Assembly (NCBI GenBank): GCA_949286705.1
Contig: CASEDF010000006.1
Location: 117,809-181,808, forward strand
Direction of reading: 5' to 3'
Length of the DNA: 64,000 bases
Origin: an uncultured bacterium
GTDB lineage: Bacteria; Cyanobacteriota; Vampirovibrionia; Gastranaerophilales; Gastranaerophilaceae
Below are positions 43,009 through 51,104 of the stretch, one piece after another. The notes beneath the pieces are model-generated. The model was not told where the DNA came from. It saw nothing but the letters and a program-made list of their open reading frames with translations, and did not search any database. Numbering within the stretch: position 1 is the first letter of the stretch; each line of letters opens with the position of its first letter. Made by a program: the position numbers and the translations under genes.

Positions 43009-44835
43009 ATGAAAAAAATTTTATTAACTTTAATAATATTATTAATATCAATATTTACTCACAGCGTATTTGCCCAGGACACTTTTAAAATAACAGGGGC
43101 AAATTTTGACACATCAAATTCAATGATAGTATTGAACATTCCTGACGAATCGACAGAGCCGGTACTGAATGAAATTAAAGTTGTTCGTATGGAAAACCCT
43201 TCCAGAGCATATTTTGACATTCCGGAATCAATTCTTATTATTCCGAGACAAAATTGGAAATTCAATACAAAAGGTATTACGGAAGTAAAAATTAATCAAT
43301 TCAGTACAGATCCAAACGTTGTTCGCGTTGTTGTATATTATGATGAAGATTTTAATCCCGCAAATCTTAAATTTTTAAGAATAAAAAATAATATTATTAT
43401 AAAACTAAAAGACACATCCTGGAAGGATGAATACTTTCACAGAACCTACCGTGATGAACATTCTTCCGCCAGTGACTTTTATGAATATTTAACCGTGGAA
43501 GTTCCCGATGAAGCGCCTAAAGAATCCATTGCGACCCAAATCCAACAAGCGTTTAATACAACAGTCCAACAGACCCCGAAAATGGATACCCCGAGTCTTA
43601 TTAAAAAAGATTTGAAACTGAACACAAAATACTACATAAGCCAAATAACACCACGCCCTAACGGCGTTTTATTAAGCGGATTCGGATCTGTAACAATAGA
43701 AAAACCCATGATTCTGCAAAACCCGTTAAGAATTGTCTATGATATCCCGAACACCCTTGTTAACCGCGACATAAGGAATTCGGAATATCAAATAAACGAA
43801 ACGGATTCTGTTAAAATCGGACAATTTGAGGTCAATAAAGCGCGTATAGTAATAACAACACCTAATGTAACAAAATATATTCCTGTCTATTCGACGGATA
43901 ACCAATCATTACTTATAGCCAATCTTGACAAATTAGACCATAAATCTTTATTTACCAATACAAGCGACATAATATCCTACAATATTGAAAAAACGAATAC
44001 ACAAACAAGTTCTATGATACTGTCTTTTAATCATCCTATTGTTCACGGTATTGACAGAACAAACCAGCGCATAATCTTATACCTCTACAATGTCGCAAGA
44101 TATAATGAAGATACCTTTAATGCAACATTTAAAAACACATATTTTGCAAACAGTAATATACAACTATTGCCGGAAGTTGGCATGAAATTAACCATACCAA
44201 CCGAGCCGGATACTTTTATAAATACATATCTCGGAGCAGACAGTAAAACTTTAAAAGTACAGGTTACAACACCAAAAAGAACGAAACCGCCTGTTGAAGG
44301 CGGCAAAAAAATAGTATTAGATCCCGGTCACGGAGGATCTGACGTTGGTGCAATCCGCGGAGATATAACCGAAAAAGAAATAACTCTTGATGTTTCAAAA
44401 CGCGTTCGTAACATTTTAGAGAAAAAAGGATATAAAGTAGAAATGACACGCGATACTGATAAAACCGTATCACTTCAAGACAGAGTTGCTTTCAGCGAAA
44501 ATGAACATCCTGATATATTTGTAAGTATCCACGTAAACTCCAGCGAAAAACCTGAAATTACAGGTATAGAAACACATTATTACCGGCAGGAAAGTATGTC
44601 TTTGGCACAAACTGTGCATGCGTCACTTGCGAGCAATATAAAAACCAAAAACCGCGGATTGTTTAAATCAAAATTTTATGTTATAAATCATACGACAGCA
44701 CCTGCAATATTAGTCGAAATAGGATTTATCTCTAATGACGGAGAAAGAGCAGAGCTTGTAAGCGATAAACGTAAACAGGCAACCGCAAAAGCCATTGCGG
44801 AAGGAGTAGAAAATTATTTCAAAGAAAATAAATAG
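43009..44835 (+). CDS. N-acetylmuramoyl-L-alanine amidase with AMIN domains
   Basis: 608 residues. Signal peptide MKKILLTLIILLISIFTHSVFA, one or two AMIN-like domains (about 25-140 and 210-320, beta-rich, with repeated RVVVYYDEDFNP / IGQFEVNKARIVITTP elements) that target septal peptidoglycan, and a C-terminal Amidase_3 domain (about 435-605). Zinc/catalytic residues visible: DPGHGGSDVGA (His), EITLDVSKRV (Glu), SIHVN (His), and PAILVEIGFISN (Glu). Cleaves the lactyl-peptide amide in cell separation. I chose ATG 43009 because the signal peptide begins there. Confidence 0.93.
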   Translation: MKKILLTLIILLISIFTHSVFAQDTFKITGANFDTSNSMIVLNIPDESTEPVLNEIKVVRMENPSRAYFDIPESILIIPRQNWKFNTKGITEVKINQFSTDPNVVRVVVYYDEDFNPANLKFLRIKNNIIIKLKDTSWKDEYFHRTYRDEHSSASDFYEYLTVEVPDEAPKESIATQIQQAFNTTVQQTPKMDTPSLIKKDLKLNTKYYISQITPRPNGVLLSGFGSVTIEKPMILQNPLRIVYDIPNTLVNRDIRNSEYQINETDSVKIGQFEVNKARIVITTPNVTKYIPVYSTDNQSLLIANLDKLDHKSLFTNTSDIISYNIEKTNTQTSSMILSFNHPIVHGIDRTNQRIILYLYNVARYNEDTFNATFKNTYFANSNIQLLPEVGMKLTIPTEPDTFINTYLGADSKTLKVQVTTPKRTKPPVEGGKKIVLDPGHGGSDVGAIRGDITEKEITLDVSKRVRNILEKKGYKVEMTRDTDKTVSLQDRVAFSENEHPDIFVSIHVNSSEKPEITGIETHYYRQESMSLAQTVHASLASNIKTKNRGLFKSKFYVINHTTAPAILVEIGFISNDGERAELVSDKRKQATAKAIAEGVENYFKENK

Positions 44836-45610
44836 ACCCATAGCATTTTTCGATTCCGGTGTCGGCGGATTAACTGTTTATGCAAAGTTAAAAAAACTTC
44901 TTCCGGAGGAAAATTATATCTATTTCGGTGACACAAAACACATGCCCTACGGCGAAAAAACAAAAGAAGAATTGCTTGAATATGCCGACAAAATCTTTGA
45001 TTTTTTCATAAAAAAAGATGCCAAAGCTGTTGTTATGGCATGTAATACAACATCTTCAGTCATTTATGACACAATAAAAAACAAATACCCTTTAAAAATT
45101 TATCCGATTATTCAATCCGCAGCAGAAATAATTGCTAAATTACCGGTAAACAGAATAGGCGTTTTTGCGACACATGCAACCGTCAATTCAAACGTTTACA
45201 AAAACGAAATTCAAAAATACAACCCGAATATGGAAATTATCCAAATTGCCTGCCCTGAATGGGTTCGTATAGTTGAAGAAAACAAACTCAATCAGCCGCA
45301 AAGTATTATTCAGGTAAAAAACAAACTTGAAGAAATGCTTGAATTTAATCCTGAAAAAATAATTCTCGGCTGCACGCATTATCCGTATTTGATTGATATA
45401 TTATCAAAATTTGCACCAAAAGAAATATTTATTGACCCGTCAATTTATTTTGCGGAATTTATAAAAGATGACCTGATAAAAAATAACTTAACCGAAAAAT
45501 CCGACGGCACGGAAGAAATTTATGTAAGTTCAAATCCGGAAGGTTTTCACACATCAGCTGAAATGTTTTACGAAATAAAAAATACACCCGCACTAAAGAC
45601 TTTCGACTAA
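44813..45610 (+). CDS. murI: Glutamate racemase with probable ATT start codon
   Basis: Makes D-glutamate for peptidoglycan. From 44813 the frame reads ISKKINRPIAFFDSGVGGLTV: the DSGVGG segment with the first catalytic region. It goes on to MACNTTS (first catalytic Cys) and LGCTHYPYLID (second Cys). The frame is closed upstream by TAG at 44807-44809, and between there and ATG 44942 there is no in-frame ATG, GTG or TTG. AAGGAG (44801-44806) lies 6 bases before ATT 44813 and 9 before ATT 44816. From there the protein is about 265 residues, the family's usual length. Starting at 44942 would lose the essential DSG region. Overlaps the amidase gene. Confidence 0.9.
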   Translation: MISKKINRPIAFFDSGVGGLTVYAKLKKLLPEENYIYFGDTKHMPYGEKTKEELLEYADKIFDFFIKKDAKAVVMACNTTSSVIYDTIKNKYPLKIYPIIQSAAEIIAKLPVNRIGVFATHATVNSNVYKNEIQKYNPNMEIIQIACPEWVRIVEENKLNQPQSIIQVKNKLEEMLEFNPEKIILGCTHYPYLIDILSKFAPKEIFIDPSIYFAEFIKDDLIKNNLTEKSDGTEEIYVSSNPEGFHTSAEMFYEIKNTPALKTFD

Positions 45611-46567
45611 GTCAAGACACTTTTCATACGTTTCAACAACCGTAATTTTATCTGATTTATGCAAATTTTCGTTTGTGACATTCAAAACCGTAGTATTTTC
45701 TTTAACCGCAAAAACAGGGATATTACGCTTAATTGCCTCATACACCGGAACAGATCCCAACGCATCATAAGGCATTACAAGATAATCCAATTGAGATATA
45801 TTAATATCACCGCCGATTAACGGAGCATTTGAAAGTCCGAGCATAATACACGGCAAAAATGTCGGCGTAATATATTCAGAAGCCGCTTTCGGATTTACTA
45901 TATCAGATGATATTGAATAGTCGGCAAAAGCAGGCGAATGCGCGCAGGGGACTTTTAACTCTTTAGAAATATAATGCGACAAAATAGCCTCAACACCGCC
46001 CACAGGATCCGCACCTGAACCGTTTGCATAATCAGGATTATCATCTTCCGGATCATCAAACATACAAACAAGCGCAATTGCATCCGCACCTTGTTCTAAG
46101 AGTTTTTTGGCGGATGATTTAAGCGTTTCAATATTTTTAACTTTTCCGACAGAGGTGCCGAAATCAGTCATAAAAAATTCCACCCCGACATCTTCCGTTG
46201 TAATCTCATACCCTGTTACATTAACACCGTAAACTGTTTTCACGGCATTTATAGTATTTATATGAACATTCAAAACATCCTGCGGAATACTTTTGTCAAA
46301 GACAATACCTATTTTATTATTTTTTGAAGGCTTCAAGTTGATTTCACCCTTAAAAAAACTGTTTAAGGAATAGCCTTCAACATAAAACATATTTTCCGTA
46401 ATCCCTGAAAACCCGCCTGCATTAACAACATTCGGATTAACAATAAGTTTTGAAACATCCGCGAATTTTCTTGCCCAAACACTTGCATCACCGGCATAAC
46501 CGCCTATAGCCGCACCAATACCCGTCGGCACAATAAAAGCTCCAAATTTTTCACCTGTTATTAACAT
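45593..46567 (-). CDS. DUF3326 family protein
   Basis: 324 residues. AFIVPTGIGAAIGGYAGDAS near the N-terminus, VNPNVVNAGGFSG, MFYVEGYSLNSF, ADAIALVCMFDDPE, GSGADPVGGVEAILSHYISK, VPCAHSPAFADY, and TPTFLPCIMLGLSNAP; this set matches my memory of DUF3326, common in cyanobacteria and plants' chloroplast ancestry. Function unknown. Convergent with murI (18-base overlap). This gene is one of the better hints at a cyanobacterial relative. Confidence 0.8.
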   Translation of the reverse strand: MLITGEKFGAFIVPTGIGAAIGGYAGDASVWARKFADVSKLIVNPNVVNAGGFSGITENMFYVEGYSLNSFFKGEINLKPSKNNKIGIVFDKSIPQDVLNVHINTINAVKTVYGVNVTGYEITTEDVGVEFFMTDFGTSVGKVKNIETLKSSAKKLLEQGADAIALVCMFDDPEDDNPDYANGSGADPVGGVEAILSHYISKELKVPCAHSPAFADYSISSDIVNPKAASEYITPTFLPCIMLGLSNAPLIGGDINISQLDYLVMPYDALGSVPVYEAIKRNIPVFAVKENTTVLNVTNENLHKSDKITVVETYEKCLDLVESL

Positions 46568-46599
46568 AAAACAATTTTATAACAAAAAATCCAAGATGG

Positions 46600-47517
46600 T
46601 TACCACGGATAATCTTCCGTGATTTTCCAACCGCTAAGTTCTATGACTTTTCCGCAAAAGAATTTTCTGTATTTGTCAGTATTTTCCTTATTACAAGCAT
46701 ACTGACTTGTATTTTTATAATATTCGATATCCCTTGTAAAATAGCCATCCCAAAACTTTACCCTAAAAGACGTCCCTTCAAGACCTCCACGCCAAATATA
46801 CACATCAAAAACAAAAATATCGCGACCAACAACATTCGGTCCGTTTTTACCGTTTATATCTGCAAAACACCATATATACTTTACCGGTAAATTTGCAAAA
46901 AATGATAAAATAACTCCGTTACTTAATATCAAATAATTCGTAATAATACCCGAATTTCTATCCGGATCTTCTTCTGACGGAGGCAAAAGAATATATTTAT
47001 TATCAAAATCAGAAGACTTAACCAATTTTGCCGAATTGAAATACGGAAGGTAGTATTTTTCTATAAAAGGTGCTATATCTTCATAATTATAAGTAACATT
47101 CTGAGGATAATCCCACAATTCCATTGATCCGTTATCAATTTCCGAAAGTTTTACTGCGTTATTTAAATCTGCATATACTTTTTTTAATTGGACAATTGTC
47201 TGCTGCTTTTGATAATTCGTTATAAGCGTCGGAATAGTCATAGCTGCCACAATGCCGATTATGGCAAGGGTTATCAAAACTTCCGCCAAGGTAAAAGCGA
47301 CATATTTTGCGTGAGTAGAGCGAGGGAAGGTATTTATGTCATTCTGAGCGTTAGCGAAGAATCTCCTGATATTTTTATTGAGATCCCGCAATAAATGCGG
47401 GATGACGTTTATAGGTTGACCAATGTCAAGTATGTTGTCATGCCTCTCTTGTTCGCTCGCATGAAACGGCGTTGCGGTCTTTGCCTTCGCAAAGCCCTCC
47501 AGCCTCTGCTCGCTCAC
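46600..47517 (-). CDS. Type IV prepilin-like protein with repeat-derived N-terminus
   Basis: From about residue 75 of the long frame the text YVAFTLAEVLITLAIIGI is a normal prepilin helix followed by a 220-residue domain with a few cysteines (IWCFADING, YACNKEN, FFCGKV, ending SGWKITEDYPW). Upstream, the only in-frame starts are a GTG (47517) within a dispersed repeat and a TTG further in; the 5' 190 bases are repeats (ANAQND, QRLEGFAKAK). The native leader seems to have been replaced, so this may be expressed from a new start, or not at all. Residue before the cleavage site is Ala. Confidence 0.6.
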   Translation of the reverse strand: MSEQRLEGFAKAKTATPFHASEQERHDNILDIGQPINVIPHLLRDLNKNIRRFFANAQNDINTFPRSTHAKYVAFTLAEVLITLAIIGIVAAMTIPTLITNYQKQQTIVQLKKVYADLNNAVKLSEIDNGSMELWDYPQNVTYNYEDIAPFIEKYYLPYFNSAKLVKSSDFDNKYILLPPSEEDPDRNSGIITNYLILSNGVILSFFANLPVKYIWCFADINGKNGPNVVGRDIFVFDVYIWRGGLEGTSFRVKFWDGYFTRDIEYYKNTSQYACNKENTDKYRKFFCGKVIELSGWKITEDYPW

Positions 47518-47680
47518 GCTTTGGCAGTTCAGGATGACATGGCAAGTTCCACCAATGTCTAGTGTGGTGTCGTGCCTCAGACACTTCAGGATGACATATT
47601 GTAGGTCGGATTTACTAATCCGACTGTTGCCTCTTAGTGCCTTAGTGCCATAGTATCTTAGTGACTTTACTAAACCAATA
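47330..47680. repeat. Composite dispersed-repeat block
   Basis: Four families meet: TCATTCTGAGCG (47339 on), GCCAAAGCGTGAGCGA in reverse (about 47436-47522), GGATGACATGGCAAGTTCCA (about 47523-47600) and CTTAGTGCCTTAGTGCC (47634-47671). Each matches text near 7.6-7.9 or 21.8 kb. GTCGGATT-TACT-AATCCGAC (47605-47624) is a perfect 8-bp hairpin. A run of nine C lies at 47718-47726. No gene is seen between 47518 and 47845. Confidence 0.75.
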
Positions 47681-47802
47681 TCGCAGAAACCCTTGTCCTG
47701 TCTATCTGGGAGAGTCGCCCCCCCCCGTGATTCAAACTAGTCATATTTTCGCTCTCCTTTTTCTGGGTTTATTATATCAGAAATTTTAATTTTGGGCAAT
47801 AA

Positions 47803-47829
47803 AAAAAGCGGATATAAAATCCGCTTTTT
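47803..47829 (-). terminator. Intrinsic terminator of the 130-aa gene
   Basis: AAAAAGCGGAT, loop ATAAA, ATCCGCTTTTT, placed 17 bases after the stop of the minus-strand gene at 47846. Confidence 0.85.
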
Positions 47830-47845
47830 ATCACATATACTCAGA

Positions 47846-48238
47846 TTATTGACCGGCACCGCCGTATGCAAAGTCGCTTTTGATGTTTGTCTGTAATAAC
47901 TTGGTCCAACTATTTTCAAATGATGTAACCTCATTCAACCGTGTTTCCAAATTATTCTTTTTCAATTCAAGCTCGGATTCCCAGGCTTCAAGAGTTGAAA
48001 GTTCAAACTCATGATCATTTTCATATTGTTCAACTATGAGCATATACTCATCAGTACCATAACCGTAATCAGGATCATAATATGCATCTTGAATTTTCTG
48101 ATTGTACTGCTGCTGTAAATCTGAACTTTTTCTTGACGCAGAAACCATATCGAACATTACACCTGATAATTGTTCGTTAATTGCTGATTTTTGTTTTGTG
48201 TACATTAACAATGTTTCTTGAATGTTTGAAATAGCCAT
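47846..48238 (-). CDS. Lineage-specific coiled-coil protein, 130 aa
   Basis: No signal peptide or membrane helix. Starts MAISNIQETLLMYTKQKSAIN and is almost wholly helical: heptad-like segments (NEQLSGVMFDMVSASRKSSDLQQ, LSTLEAWESELELKKNNLETRLNEV) interrupted by a Tyr/Asp turn (YYDPDYGYG). Gln-rich. Ends with YGGAG-Q. Divergent from clpP. Family not recognised; the shape, a helical hairpin of about 120 residues, could suit a secreted filament or translocated subunit. Confidence 0.7.
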   Translation of the reverse strand: MAISNIQETLLMYTKQKSAINEQLSGVMFDMVSASRKSSDLQQQYNQKIQDAYYDPDYGYGTDEYMLIVEQYENDHEFELSTLEAWESELELKKNNLETRLNEVTSFENSWTKLLQTNIKSDFAYGGAGQ

Positions 48239-48373
48239 CGCTCAATCCTCTTATTTTTTATCTCTTACTTATATAAAAACATCCAAAAAACACTGATTTC
48301 AACAAGTCTTTATTTTGTTACATTTGTTAACATTCCAAAATCCATCGCGTGAATGATTATTTTTCAAGATTTA

Positions 48374-48382
48374 TGGTATAAT
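48374..48382 (+). promoter_or_regulatory. Extended -10 promoter of clpP
   Basis: TGG-TATAAT (48374-48382), an extended -10 with no good -35, 23 bases before the ATG at 48405; AGGAG follows at the right distance for translation. Confidence 0.55.
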
Positions 48383-48404
48383 AAAAATATATTAGGAGAA
48401 TAAT

Positions 48405-49019
48405 ATGGATCAAGAAACTTATTTTAAAATTATGGGCTATGTCCCGACCGTTATAGAAGCGTCATCAAGAGGGGAACGCTCATTTGATATTTTCTCAAGA
48501 CTTTTAAGAGAACGAATTATTTTCCTCGGAACGGAAATAGATGATGAAGTAGCAAATTCAATAGTTGCACAATTATTACTTTTAGACAGTGAAAATCCTG
48601 AAAAAGATATCATGCTTTACATAAACAGCCCCGGTGGTGTAATAACTGCAGGTATGGCTATTTATGATACAATGCAATTAATTAAAGCAGATGTATCAAC
48701 TATTTGTCTGGGTGATGCAGCATCAATGGGGGCATTTTTATTGTGTTCCGGTGCTAAAGGCAAAAGAATGGCTCTGCCGAATTCAAGAGTGATGATTCAC
48801 CAGCCTTTAGGCGGCGCAAAAGGTCAGGCAACAGATATTGAAATTGAAGCCAAAGAAATTTTGAGAATGAAAGATATGTTAATAAGTATTATGGCGGAAA
48901 ATTCCGGTCAGCCTTATGATAAAGTTAAAGAAGACTGTGAACGTGATCACTTCTTAACCGCACAGGAAGCTTTAGAATACGGGCTTATTGACAAAGTTAT
49001 TACAAGAGATAACAAATAA
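48405..49019 (+). CDS. clpP: ATP-dependent Clp protease proteolytic subunit
   Basis: Serine protease forming the tetradecameric chamber used with ClpX/ClpA/C. Catalytic Ser in [14 protein letters not shown] (about residue 104), His in [16 protein letters not shown] (about 129), Asp in [19 protein letters not shown] (about 178). [19 protein letters not shown] is typical. 204 residues, normal. No clpX follows; flanked instead by two lineage-specific genes. Confidence 0.97.
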   Translation: MDQETYFKIMGYVPTVIEASSRGERSFDIFSRLLRERIIFLGTEIDDEVANSIVAQLLLLDSENPEKDIMLYINSPGGVITAGMAIYDTMQLIKADVSTICLGDAASMGAFLLCSGAKGKRMALPNSRVMIHQPLGGAKGQATDIEIEAKEILRMKDMLISIMAENSGQPYDKVKEDCERDHFLTAQEALEYGLIDKVITRDNK

Positions 49020-49050
49020 CTATTTGTAACATAACTTAACAAAACACCAA

Positions 49051-49086
49051 AAAACATGCAATAACTTGATATTGCATGTTTTTATA
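49051..49086 (+). terminator. Intrinsic terminator of clpP
   Basis: AAAACATGCAAT, 8-base loop, ATTGCATGTTTT and T-rich tail, 30 bases after the clpP stop. Confidence 0.85.
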
Positions 49087-49137
49087 TATTTGTAAAGGTT
49101 AAAAAAGGTTAGTTATTTAAAGGTAGGAGTTACGACG

Positions 49138-49656
49138 ATGGCTATTTTAATGTTTATCGCTCGAAAACATGATCTGATTAGTCAGCAGTACAAATATCAG
49201 GCAAGGCTGCAGGAGATCACAAGAAAAATAAGTGATATGCAGCAATATGCCGCGAACATTGCCGACGGCTCAGTATCTATGTATGATATGATGAATACTC
49301 CAAGCTCAATGTTCGGAAGAACAATGATGTATATGAGTTATTCTCATAACATGGCAGTTCAAAATTCACAAATGAATTTTATGCAAATGCAGCCGATGAT
49401 TGCGCAACAGATTATGCAAATGGATCCGAATTCACAAATGATGTATCAGCAGTGGATTCAACAAAGTTTGTATAAGCAAGAACGCGAACGCATGGCTAAA
49501 ATTGAAGCAAAATTATTGAACCAACAAGAAAAAGAGATGATGCAGGAAAAAACTAAAATTGAAGCTCAGTTAAAAATGATTGAACAGGAACTTGAAAGCG
49601 TAAAACAAGCTGAAGAAGCAGGTATTAAAGCTTTTGCTCCTAAATATACTGCATAA
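49138..49656 (+). CDS. Methionine/glutamine-rich helical protein, 172 aa
   Basis: No family recognised. About 23 of 172 residues are Met, most in the middle (MQPMIAQQIMQMDP and neighbours). Helical ends: QQYKYQARLQEITRKISDMQQY at the start, and a coiled coil at the end (AKIEAKLLNQQEKEMMQEK, then LKMIEQELESVKQAEE). TAGGAG precedes the ATG by 8 bases. No signal peptide. Opens like the 130-aa protein on the other side of clpP (MAI..., helical). Possible filament or scaffold; function unknown. Confidence 0.7.
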   Translation: MAILMFIARKHDLISQQYKYQARLQEITRKISDMQQYAANIADGSVSMYDMMNTPSSMFGRTMMYMSYSHNMAVQNSQMNFMQMQPMIAQQIMQMDPNSQMMYQQWIQQSLYKQERERMAKIEAKLLNQQEKEMMQEKTKIEAQLKMIEQELESVKQAEEAGIKAFAPKYTA

Positions 49657-49696
49657 TTATAATTAGGTTTTTATCCTAATCCTTAAACTAACCTTT

Positions 49697-49725
49697 AAGG
49701 ACTCGCTCCAACGCGGGTCCTTTTT
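49697..49725 (+). terminator. Intrinsic terminator of the 172-aa gene
   Basis: AAGGACTCGC pairs with GCGGGTCCTT (one T-G pair), then T-run. A smaller hairpin ATTAGG...CCTAAT precedes it at about 49661-49679. Confidence 0.82.
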
Positions 49726-50230
49726 ACATGTATATTATTTTATCAACTTTTACATCAAAATCCTCATGCGGAAGTTCATCTATAAACAACTTTTCCGGCA
49801 CAACAACCAGTTTAAATGCATTTTTACACTCAGGTAAAAATCTGTCATAAAATCCGCCGCCATAACCCAGTCGATAACCTTTTTTGTCCGCCATAAGCGC
49901 AGGCACAATAATCATATCCAATAAATCAGGCTCTACAGGTTCTGAACACGGCTCCAGAATATTGAACTTTGATTTTTCAAATTTTTCTGACAAAGGACAA
50001 ACAAGAATTTTGTCGTCACTAACTTTCGGCAAATAAAAATTCTTGTTGTCACGAAACAAATCCCTTAAATCAATTTCATATTCCGCCGGATAAAAAAGCA
50101 TGACATGTTTTGCCATTAAATAGTGTTCGTCCTCTCGAATTTTTTCGCAAAACTTTTTGCTTAAAGCCTTTATATCCAGCTTTTTTCTTAATTCTTTTGC
50201 ATATAATCTGTAGTCGCTTTTGTTCTCCAT
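49724..50230 (-). CDS. 5-formyltetrahydrofolate cyclo-ligase family protein
   Basis: Converts 5-formyl-THF to methenyl-THF using ATP. I start at ATG 50230 (MENKSDYRLYAKELRKKL): YRLYAKELRKKL matches the family's N-terminal helix and GYRLGYGGGFYDRFL near the C-terminus is the phosphate-binding GGGYYDR motif. 168 residues, slightly short. A longer frame upstream would overlap the opposite-strand gene and does not look coding. Divergent from the cobO-like gene at 50260, with only about 30 bases between starts. Confidence 0.9.
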   Translation of the reverse strand: MENKSDYRLYAKELRKKLDIKALSKKFCEKIREDEHYLMAKHVMLFYPAEYEIDLRDLFRDNKNFYLPKVSDDKILVCPLSEKFEKSKFNILEPCSEPVEPDLLDMIIVPALMADKKGYRLGYGGGFYDRFLPECKNAFKLVVVPEKLFIDELPHEDFDVKVDKIIYM

Positions 50231-50240
50231 GTTTTTAATA

Positions 50241-50246
50241 TATAAT
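50241..50246 (+). promoter_or_regulatory. -10 box (TATAAT) in a 30-base divergent promoter region
   Basis: TATAAT at 50241-50246; transcription would begin about 7 bases before the ATG at 50260, giving an almost leaderless cobO-like mRNA. No ribosome site is visible. Confidence 0.45.
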
Positions 50247-50259
50247 AAAAAAAAGATTA

Positions 50260-50850
50260 ATGTCGGGTAACAAAATGGAAAATTGCGAAAATAAATTAAT
50301 AAATCCGAACTGGGCGCAACATGGCTACATACAGGTTTACACAGGTGACGGCAAGGGAAAAACCACGGCATCTTTAGGACTTGCAATGAGAGCGCTCGGC
50401 CGATGCTGGAAAGTTTTAATAATTATGTTCACAAAAGGCGGAGATGACTACGGTGAACTTAATTCCTTTATGAATTTGTCACCATCAATTAAAAATAATT
50501 TAAAAATCGTACAGGCCGGTTTAGACAGAATTATTTATAAAAATAACGAAACCGAAGATGACGTTAAAGAAATCCAAAAAGGCTGGGAACTCGCTAAAAA
50601 AGCCATCAAAAACGATGAATACCAGCTTATAATTCTTGATGAGGCCAATATAGCAATAGATATGGGAATTCTTGACGTAAATGAAGTAGTAGACGTATTA
50701 AAAAACAAACCCGAAGAAATGGAAATCGTTTTAACAGGACGAAACGCAAATCCCAAAATTATTGAAATTGCTCATCTGGTTTCTGAAATTAAACCCGTAA
50801 AACACTACTGGGATACAGGAATTGCGGCAAGAAAAGGTATTGAATACTAA
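50260..50850 (+). CDS. Corrinoid adenosyltransferase (CobO/BtuR family), copy 1
   Basis: Adenosylates cob(I)alamin or cob(I)yrinic acid a,c-diamide. P-loop VYTGDGKGKTTASLGLAMRA (about 28-47), GWELAKKAI, LIILDEANIAIDMG, IVLTGRNANPKIIEIAHLV and KHYWDTGIAARKGIEY at the C-terminus, the family's terminal signature. 196 residues, normal. A second copy lies at 58816. No other cobalamin synthesis genes are in the window, so a salvage or other use is possible. Confidence 0.88.
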   Translation: MSGNKMENCENKLINPNWAQHGYIQVYTGDGKGKTTASLGLAMRALGRCWKVLIIMFTKGGDDYGELNSFMNLSPSIKNNLKIVQAGLDRIIYKNNETEDDVKEIQKGWELAKKAIKNDEYQLIILDEANIAIDMGILDVNEVVDVLKNKPEEMEIVLTGRNANPKIIEIAHLVSEIKPVKHYWDTGIAARKGIEY

Positions 50851-51020
50851 GCGCTTCTGCGCATCAAATCAGAAATTTTTATATCTTTTGATGCCTTCAA
50901 AACTAATTTACGGGGCTTTTCCACGGGAGTTTCCGTTTTAAACTGACACAAGCCGACTTTTCTGTCGTTGCACTCTTTTATCATAAAAATATCTTTAAAA
51001 AAATTGATTAAATCATTCAT
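50847..51020 (-). CDS. Small hypothetical protein, 57 aa
   Basis: Reads MNDLINFFKDIFMIKECNDR and ends MRRSA. An ATG with AGGAGA 6 bases upstream supports it. Two Cys (ECND, LCQF), otherwise Lys/Arg-rich; no membrane helix. The stop codon overlaps the stop of the cobO-like gene in opposite orientation. No family recognised. Confidence 0.5.
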   Translation of the reverse strand: MNDLINFFKDIFMIKECNDRKVGLCQFKTETPVEKPRKLVLKASKDIKISDLMRRSA

Positions 51021-51104
51021 GGGTAAATCTCCTACATTCTATATAATACATTAAAACGTCGAAATATGCAAATTTCATTAAACTTTATGCTATATTATTT
51101 ATGT

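Noticed and set aside
44942..45610. murI starting at the first in-frame ATG (44942)
   Set aside because: This would remove the DSGVGG segment that is essential in glutamate racemases; the upstream frame with ATT start fits the family in length and sequence.
47330..47700. CRISPR array
   Set aside because: The repeats here are of several types and irregularly spaced, with no constant repeat-spacer pattern and no cas genes.
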